Notes under the pieces: model-generated
Told to the model about the DNA's origin: nothing
Seen by the model: only the letters and a program-made list of their open reading frames with translations
The model's database searches: none
Part shown: piece by piece, positions 11,530 to 16,888 of the stretch
Numbering within the stretch: position 1 is the stretch's first letter
Layout: every line of letters starts with the position of its first letter
Source of the DNA: Ectocarpus siliculosus
Lineage: Eukaryota; Sar; Phaeophyceae; Ectocarpales; Ectocarpaceae
Assembly: GCA_000310025.1 (NCBI GenBank)
Contig: FN648657.1
Span: 66,117 to 83,004 of the forward strand
Reading direction: 5' to 3'
DNA: 16,888 bases
Position numbers and translations under genes: made by a program

Positions 11530-12184
11530 GCTATAGGGGCGGAGCGCGGTAGGCGGCGTTCCGTGGTTTCCGGTGCACTGTACTGCGCTCGTCGGCAACC
11601 AAAGGAAGCGTTTAGGCTGCTTGTGTTGTGGTGGTCTATCTATGATTGAACCTTCGTGATCTTTTTGTTGAAGCCTTTTCTCCCTGTCCCTCCTACAGTA
11701 AGCCGATGAAGCATTTGTACCGTGGTCATGAAGATAATCCCAGAAAGACCGCACATGCACGACACGAAAGGATTAGCGGAGATCGTCGGACGATGTAGAT
11801 GGAAGAAACCGGCACTAGCTGTCACCCGGCAAGGACGGTCCCAAGCTTGTGCTGTTCACCCGGAGTCTGGGGTCATGGGGTAGAGTAATGAGCACCTCCC
11901 GATGATCACTCCGTGGACAAGAATGCGAGATCCACGTGCACGTGGTTCTCTGTGTCTTGCGAAAGATGAAATTATGGCGAACGAGACCCAAAACGCTTAA
12001 ACTATCCAACCTTGGTCCACAACATTTTCGCTCGTGCTTCGCTACTCTACATCTTGTAGATGCTGTACCACCTCACCCGAAAGCGCGACAGACGACAAAG
12101 CACACGGTACACCCTAGAGGGAGACATCGTACTGATCGGGCGACGTAGGCAGCCACGCAGTCTCACAAGTGTGTGAAATGGAAG

Positions 12185-12190
12185 AATAAA
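12185..12190 (+). promoter_or_regulatory. Candidate polyadenylation signal AATAAA for the plus-strand gene
   Basis: AATAAA occurs 656 nt after the stop codon at 11527-11529. Another copy is at 12703-12708. How strictly this organism uses the hexamer is unknown, so this is only a candidate. Confidence 0.25.
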
Positions 12191-13440
12191 GCTAAGTTTG
12201 TTGTGGATGGAACAAACTGACCCGCGTAGCGGGAGAATGGTAACTGCATCGTTGTTGAAAGTCGGGGTCACGAAGAACAACCCCTCGCATACACCCTCTA
12301 GACATTCATGAGGAGGAGAACGTACAAGTTTCTCAGGAAAGGTCCGAAAAAAAACCACGAGCTGGCTGGCGATTGCAATGCGAACACAAGCGGCCAAGGT
12401 TACTTGGGCGGCACGGCGCCAACAACGGACAGCTAAGAAACACTGGTACCGACGATAGCTGTAGCGCAGCCCGTCAACACTTGCATGTGTCCCTTCCTTT
12501 GTGCTCCAAAGTGAAAAAAAAAAAGAAGGCATACGCCTCAAGATAAAGAGTCCTGCGTGTGTCCGGCTTGCTGTGTGACCAGGCTGGTGGGCCCACACAA
12601 ATCGAAGCGAGTAAGCCAGCATACGTAGTAGGTGGAATGGCCACACGAAAACAGAGATAACGAGAAAGAGAGGCAGGGAGAAAAGAGAGATTTTTGAAGC
12701 CGAATAAAGCCCATGACCAACGTTTGTGCCTGTACTCATGACCAAAACGCTAAGTCTTGGCTTTGTCTCCAAAACCAGGGTCGGACGGCCTTGCCAGGAA
12801 TGGCTGCAAAGGCAGTGAGGGGAGGGAGGGGTATGGCTGTGCAAAAATCGTACCCCCGCCCACATACAACGACGTCACGAGACGTTTAAGTCATACATCC
12901 AAGCAAACACCGCAGGCATAGCGTACACTCCTGAGCGAAACCCTTTACAGGGTAACATCAATCTCTTCAGTCCCCATTTCATACCAAACATAGCAAAGCA
13001 AGCAAAGGCACCACAAGCACCATGGTGACAACACACGTGAGAACACATTGACTTTTTCCGGCCGACTTGCTTCCTGGCCCAAAAGTAAAAGCCTCCGAGA
13101 CCAACTGGATACAACACGCTTCGTTGATCATTTCTGAGGGAGTAGGACAAAGCCGGGGGCGTTAAGGGTATGCCTTTGCCTTCACCAAGCTCCTGCGCAT
13201 GCCTCGAGTGAACCAGATGAAAACACAGCAGCGTCCTAAAACGTACTCGTTGGCAACGCCAACAGGCCCACACACACGCCTTCCAAGTCATAAACAGGTA
13301 GGTCCGGCACACCGAGCACCAGCTCTTCGAAACAAGGCTCCGGCATGCGCTCATAAATACGACTCATTAACGTGAACAGAGAGAGAAGAGTGTACGTACT
13401 AAATTTGACAAAAATAAAATCTATACCAGGTTACACAAAA

Positions 13441-13470
13441 GGTGCCCCCGTCCGTCAAAAAGGGGGCACC
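13441..13470. repeat. Perfect 9-bp inverted repeat (hairpin) downstream of the transporter stop
   Basis: GGTGCCCCC at 13441-13449 pairs perfectly with GGGGGCACC at 13462-13470 around a 12-nt loop. It lies about 100 nt after the BT1 stop codon on the minus strand, so it would form in the 3' UTR of that transcript. With eight G:C pairs out of nine the stem should be very stable. A role in mRNA stability or 3'-end formation is possible but not shown; it may also be a remnant of a foldback element. Confidence 0.8.
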
Positions 13471-13568
13471 GCAACATCAGTTCCACTGCCTGGGAAACCC
13501 ATATCCTTCCCGGGTAAATAAGGGAAGACAGACACGCCCTACTGTGTCTGCGTGTCCAGTTCTGTCGC

Positions 13569-16500
13569 TCAAGCGCTGAGACTCTTGATCGAGACCACCA
13601 CCGTCCCAAACAGGCTCCCGAACAGCACAGTGAGTAGCACATAACCTCCATATCGGTTCCTTAGGCCGGTCTTCTGAAGGGCCTGCTGCTCCGACTGGCT
13701 TGCCGGGAGTCGTCTGGTTCGAACATGAAAACGACAAAGCAGGAGAAAACAACACTGTTGTTGTTAGCCCGTGACGGAAGCATCTGCTGCCCCGTTTGCC
13801 AAAAGCCGGAAATCTGATTGGTCGCCTCTTTCTCGAAGCGTGTTCTCGTTTCGCAATTTTCATTACAAGTAAACTTTATTGTATTTCGGGCCACAGGCTA
13901 CTCGGGATTGCAGACTTGTGGAAATGGCAGACCACTTGCACTTCCAACGCAAGCCGATCGGGCTTGATCCTGACGGGAGTGAGTGGCCCGCGAGTGTTGG
14001 GGGTCGTTCGCAAGTCCGTGTCCAACATTGGAGACACAAGCCTTCCAAGTTCTACGAAATACTCGAGCTACATAAGGATTGTGAATAGTTTGACCGCAGC
14101 GGCACCTTGGACACTACAGTTTCGGTGGGCACCCAGCTCAAGACACTTTGTCTGTAGGTTATCTCAAGCCGCACCTGATCAATAACAGCGGCAGCGGCTG
14201 AATCAAGCTCGTGAAGAGAGTCAGCTTCCACATACCGCTGAAGTCGCCGCGGCTGCCGGGAAAGCCCCAAAAAGCAATAAAGTGGACCATGAAACATAGG
14301 CAAGCGACGCGCGGGAATCACGTGGATCCCACATGAACAACGTGACAGAGAGAGAGGACATTAGATCTGTCACATGGAAAGGGGCGGCGCAGTGGTGGGC
14401 CTGAGTGTACGGTACTTCTACATGATCTTTATTTACTTCACGCCATTGTGCACTGTGTGCTCTTGTTTGGGAGGGCGACACGCAACACAACTGCCAAGAT
14501 ATATGCATACGAACAGGATTTTGTGCCATTTCATTTTCTTTCGGTATTTTTCGGGTTAACTACTAGGCATAGGAATCGGGTCCAATACGGATGGAAAAAC
14601 AAAGCTAACACGCATTAAGAACACCGATGATGTCAGGCAAACAATGACAAACCCTAACCACGGCGACACGACCAGCGTTCGGCCTTGACTCACCCGAAAG
14701 CCTCGTTGCTCACGTCCCAGATGCCGGTGAACAAGGTCCCGAGGGTGAAAGCCGCAGCCAACGACACATTCGACATGGTCGTCAAAATGGCGTAGGTCGT
14801 GCCTTCCGCACCATCGGGGCACATCGCAATATACTATGATAAAAAGAGCGTTGCAACAAAGGGGAGAAGGAGGGGGGGGGGGGGTCCTCAAACTCATAGC
14901 CAGTCGTGCATGCCGTAGTCGTTAGACCATTGACCTCGCATCCCTACAAAGCCGGGACGGAACACGCCGGGTCCTCACCGGACCAGGCTCTCACGCCACC
15001 AAGCGCGAAGCACCGTGAGGTATACGGCGAGTCGCATGAAGGGTGCGCTGCATCCTGCTAAGGGTGTTCGGCATCTTGTGCTTGCTTTCTTGCGTGCGGA
15101 TGACAGCTGCGAATGACATAATTTATTTTCTGGTGCTTTCACTTCCAGAGACAGCTCTGAGCACTGTGTAACTGCCTCCACGGTGCTTGACCAATTTAAC
15201 ACAACGTGGTGCGATAACCCCCTTCGCGTGGAGCGAGAAACCTCGACCCCGCACAATATACTATACTCGACCACCACTATGGTTGCCGCAAAAAAAAACA
15301 AAGGCAAACAAAAAAAGCGGTAACCTGGTTGTCGAGCTCACGAAGCTATCGGCTTGTTTTTCAACGTCATTGCCAGCGACAAAACCCAACCCCGATGGCT
15401 AACACCGAGGGGGAGGCTTGTTTTACGACGTCGTTGCCAAGCGACGAAAACAAAACCCCGATGGCAAACACCACCTGGGGGGGGGGGTGGAGAGGGGAGG
15501 GGGGCGTACTCTTATGTTTTGCATGCCTTAGCGGTTAGACCATTGACCACGCGTCCTCGAGAGGACGGAGCATTGTTCCCACAGGACCGATCACCGATGG
15601 CCAATCGTTCCTTCCTACTTTGCCAAAGGTGGCTCAAAAATGTCTTCCCTAGTTTGTCTATCCTAACGATATCCCCTTCCCGCCTTTTCACACCACTTCC
15701 TACTCCCCAGTACCGCTACCGTCCTCTCCTCTCTATTCCATGCCCTAAGCATCTCCCTGTACCTCCCTTCTATTTTTCCCAGCTCAGTCATGTACTCTTC
15801 CCTCTCCTCTTCGTACCACGGACATTCCGCGACTACATGAACACGGTCTTCGCATTCGAAGCCGCATTCACATTCGAACTTGTCGTCTTCGTCGTCTACC
15901 GTCCTATGTCTTCGTCGACGTCCTCAAAGGCCTATGTCCTCGGTCCTGAATTCGACCTTAAGCTTTGTCCCTGCATCCATTGGTCCATGCAGGTAATCCT
16001 TGAACCCTATTCCTTCTTTCAAAATTCCCTACAAACCTAGAGAGGGGAGGTAGGGGACAAAAGACACACTACGCCCAAGTGTTTGACAACGAAGGGCACC
16101 AATGACTTCACCGCGTTCAACAGTTCACCATGTTCAACGAGTCGTCGTAAATCCTTGAAACATTTTTGTTTTACATGACAGTGCGGGCTTAGCGGGCAGT
16201 TTTGTCAGTGGCCGAAAGAGCAGAAAGGGTGAATGTACGTGTACACCCTCTTCCATAACGATTGACGACATGTGCGCGGAGCCGGACGGGGGGGGCACCG
16301 GCATAGCTCTAGTGTCCATGGCGCATAACGTTTCCATCGATCCCGTAGATTGCCATCGGCCTCTGAGTACCCCAAAACAAACGCAAGCACAGTCAGTCAA
16401 CCTCTAGCCTCTGGCCCTTGAAGAGAGATACACAAAACAAGGGCACATTCGGGCCGGGAGAGGGTCGTTAATCACCGGCACACCCAACACCTTTTGGCGT

Positions 16501-16690
16501 CACGGCCCTCCCTCCCTCCTTCTCACTCACTCACCATCTGAACCACGGGAAGAAATTGTATGCTCGAAACGAAGTCGGCGATGCAGTCGTCCCCTACGGA
16601 GAAGACCAGGTCACCGATGCCAAACATCTTGTTCACCCTGGAAGCCAAGTCCGCACCAAGGAATTGGTTCGTCAGGGGGGGGGGGGGGGG
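13569..16690 (-). CDS. BT1-family (folate-biopterin) transporter, C-terminal four exons, 5' part beyond right edge
   Basis: Exons in transcript order are 16535-16690, 14694-14833, 14175-14252 and 13569-13713 (TGA at 13569-13571). Phases 0, 2 and 2 agree across the three GT-AG introns, giving about 172 residues. Key blocks are FGIGDLVFSVGDDCIADFVS and IQFLPVVQM, then YIAMCPDGAEGTTYAILTTM and SNVSLAAAFTLGTLFTGIWD, then GDFSGMWKLTLFTSLIQPLP, then LPASQSEQQALQK and a last helix YVLLTVLFGSLFGTVVVSIK. The order (aromatic-hydrophobic helix with FLPV, a CPxGxEGTxYAxL helix, S/N-rich helix, LP linker with charged residues, final helix) is that of the BT1 family in the major facilitator superfamily, which moves folates or pterins across membranes. 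Substrate and membrane cannot be told from this part. The first exon here starts in a 16-nt poly(C) run that would encode five prolines, so that boundary is doubtful. Confidence 0.85.
14872..14995 (-). repeat. Copy 1 of a dispersed repeat ending in poly(C) on the minus strand
   Basis: Read on the minus strand, this copy has GGTCCGGTGAGGACC, then TTCCGTCC, then GGTCAATGGTCTAAC, then GGCATGC, and ends in a run of 13 C (14872-14884). The same blocks in the same order occur in 15477-15594. The segment TGGTCAATGG-like, about 35 nt before a GTTTGAGGACC block, faintly resembles tRNA A and B boxes, so a tRNA-derived SINE is one possibility. Confidence 0.55.
15349..15485. repeat. Degenerate two-unit tandem repeat, about 67 bp per unit
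   Basis: Each unit on the plus strand begins GGCTTGTTTT, continues with ACGTC.TTGCCA.GCGAC and ends in ACCCCGATGGC.AACACC. The first unit runs from about 15350 to 15414, the second from about 15417 to 15480 into an 11-nt poly(G). The CGATGGC core appears a third time near 15595. Confidence 0.7.
15477..15594 (-). repeat. Copy 2 of the poly(C)-ended repeat, placed like a 3' UTR of the adjacent LINE relic
   Basis: On the minus strand it reads GGTCCTGTGGGAAC, TGCTCCGTCC, GGTCAATGGTCTAACCGC, GGCATGC, then a C-rich end. These blocks match copy 1. It lies downstream of the reverse-transcriptase fragment's stop codon in the same orientation, so it may be the 3' end of that retrotransposon. Confidence 0.55.
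15663..16028 (-). mobile_element. Decayed non-LTR retrotransposon: C-terminal end of a reverse transcriptase
   Basis: The minus strand is open in one frame from 16028 to TAG at 15663-15665, apart from one in-frame TGA at 15924-15926. It encodes a zinc-knuckle-like region typical of the end of LINE-type reverse transcriptases, CECGFECEDRVHVVAECP, followed by WYEEEREEYMTELGKIEGRY. Only the last 120 or so residues remain and the polymerase domain is absent, so this is a 5'-truncated dead copy inside a transporter intron. The plus-strand open frame over the same stretch is an antisense shadow. Confidence 0.75.
16675..16690. repeat. 16-nt poly(G)/poly(C) tract at an exon boundary
   Basis: Sixteen G on the plus strand lie directly downstream (minus sense) of the only available acceptor, TTAG at 16691-16694. 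If that acceptor is used, the tract encodes five prolines plus the first base of Leu before TNQFLGADLAS. Similar tracts of 13 (14872-14884) and 11 (15477-15487) occur in the neighbouring intron. Confidence 0.9.
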
Positions 16691-16888
16691 CTAAGCAGCA
16701 TGAGAGCGGGGTTCTCACTACCAGACCATGGGCCTTCGTGTGAAGCTACAAAGCTAGGGAGGAACAAGTCGGGTCAATGCGGACCAAGCTGGTGCTAAAT
16801 ACCCCGCTGGACCAATCTAATCTAATCTTGGGTGGAGCGGTGTTATGTAGCAAGCCGCTTGAAGGACGGGGGACTTGAATCGCGACGA
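16691..16888. other. Upstream intron of the BT1 gene with possible SINE-like sequence
   Basis: No coding exon is visible. On the minus strand GATTCAAGTCC (16871-16881) fits the consensus of a tRNA B box, but there is no A box inside the window and no tRNA fold. A short tandem, ATTAG twice, occurs near 16815-16826. About 40 nt next to the poly(C) run (16695-16735) weakly resembles the start of the dispersed repeat at 14872-14995. A tRNA-derived SINE in this intron is possible but unproven. Confidence 0.25.

Larger units (their letters stand above)
11530..13568. other. Region between convergent gene ends; probable 3' UTRs of both
   Basis: The plus-strand gene stops at 11529 and the minus-strand transporter stops at 13569, so the genes converge. 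No exon of a recognisable protein was found. Two long minus-strand open frames occur, 12047-12865 (272 codons, one hydrophobic stretch, a Phe run made by a poly-A/T tract) and 12875-13354 (159 codons). Both look compositionally random and lie where the transporter's 3' UTR would be. Brown algal 3' UTRs are known to be long, which fits. The 272-codon frame could still be a small unrecognised gene. Confidence 0.5.
14834..16534. other. 1.7-kb intron of the BT1 transporter, filled with repeats and a LINE fragment
   Basis: This intron is about four times longer than the gene's other two (441 and 461 nt). It contains the poly(C)-ended repeat copies, a two-unit minisatellite and a reverse-transcriptase relic, which together explain much of the excess length. 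Nothing recognisable was found in 16031-16534 or in 15000-15348. Confidence 0.7.

Noticed and set aside
12875-13354. 159-codon minus-strand open frame as a separate gene
   Set aside because: Cys/Trp/Arg-rich chance composition, no recognisable domain, and located in the probable 3' UTR of the transporter.
15354-16040. 228-codon plus-strand open frame
   Set aside because: It runs antisense through the reverse-transcriptase relic and through the tandem repeat and a poly(G) tract; it has no domain character.
16871-16881. tRNA gene suggested by a B-box-like sequence
   Set aside because: There is no A box or cloverleaf inside the window; at best a SINE fragment.

Overview
This is eukaryotic nuclear DNA: three protein-coding genes broken into short exons (58-156 nt, plus one long terminal exon) by introns of about 300-800 nt, with GT-AG junctions that can be placed to the base. 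GC-rich coding sequence, many mid-sized introns and a flagellar outer-dynein-arm gene together suggest a stramenopile alga, most likely a brown alga of the Ectocarpus type (inference; no species marker is present). There is no bacterial, viral or CRISPR content. Most long open frames in the window are chance frames in introns or antisense to exons.

Region by region. (1) 150-7441, minus strand: thirteen exons of a coiled-coil protein of the outer dynein arm docking family, best matched to CCDC151/ODAD3 (ODA10). About 450 residues can be rebuilt and the C-terminal end lies beyond the left edge. (2) 7442-8338: the intergenic region between two head-to-head genes, probably a shared promoter region. 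(3) 8339-11529, plus strand: an unrecognised gene with a charged coiled-coil N-terminal exon, a possible transmembrane segment that depends on which of two in-frame splice donors is used, and a long Ser/Arg-rich disordered C-terminal exon. Its first long intron contains a putative non-autonomous element (about 8835-9711) with degenerate terminal inverted repeats and many TTGACG motifs. (4) 11530-13568: the space between two convergent genes, probably mostly 3' UTR, with a strong hairpin. (5) 13569-16690, minus strand: the last four exons of a BT1-family (folate-biopterin) transporter, cut off at its 5' side by the right edge. Its 1.7-kb intron holds a decayed LINE-type reverse transcriptase C-terminus, minisatellite-like repeats, and two or three copies of a repeat that ends in poly(C) on the minus strand.

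The docking-complex gene would serve motile flagella, as on zoospores and gametes. The BT1 transporter is an integral membrane protein unrelated to it in function. Nothing shows that the three genes work together, except that the docking gene and the unknown gene are divergent neighbours and might be co-regulated. I found no convincing new multi-gene system. The observations most worth checking are the alternative donor that adds or removes a membrane segment, the 16-nt poly(C) tract at the start of a transporter exon, and the repeat family shared between the LINE tail and nearby copies.
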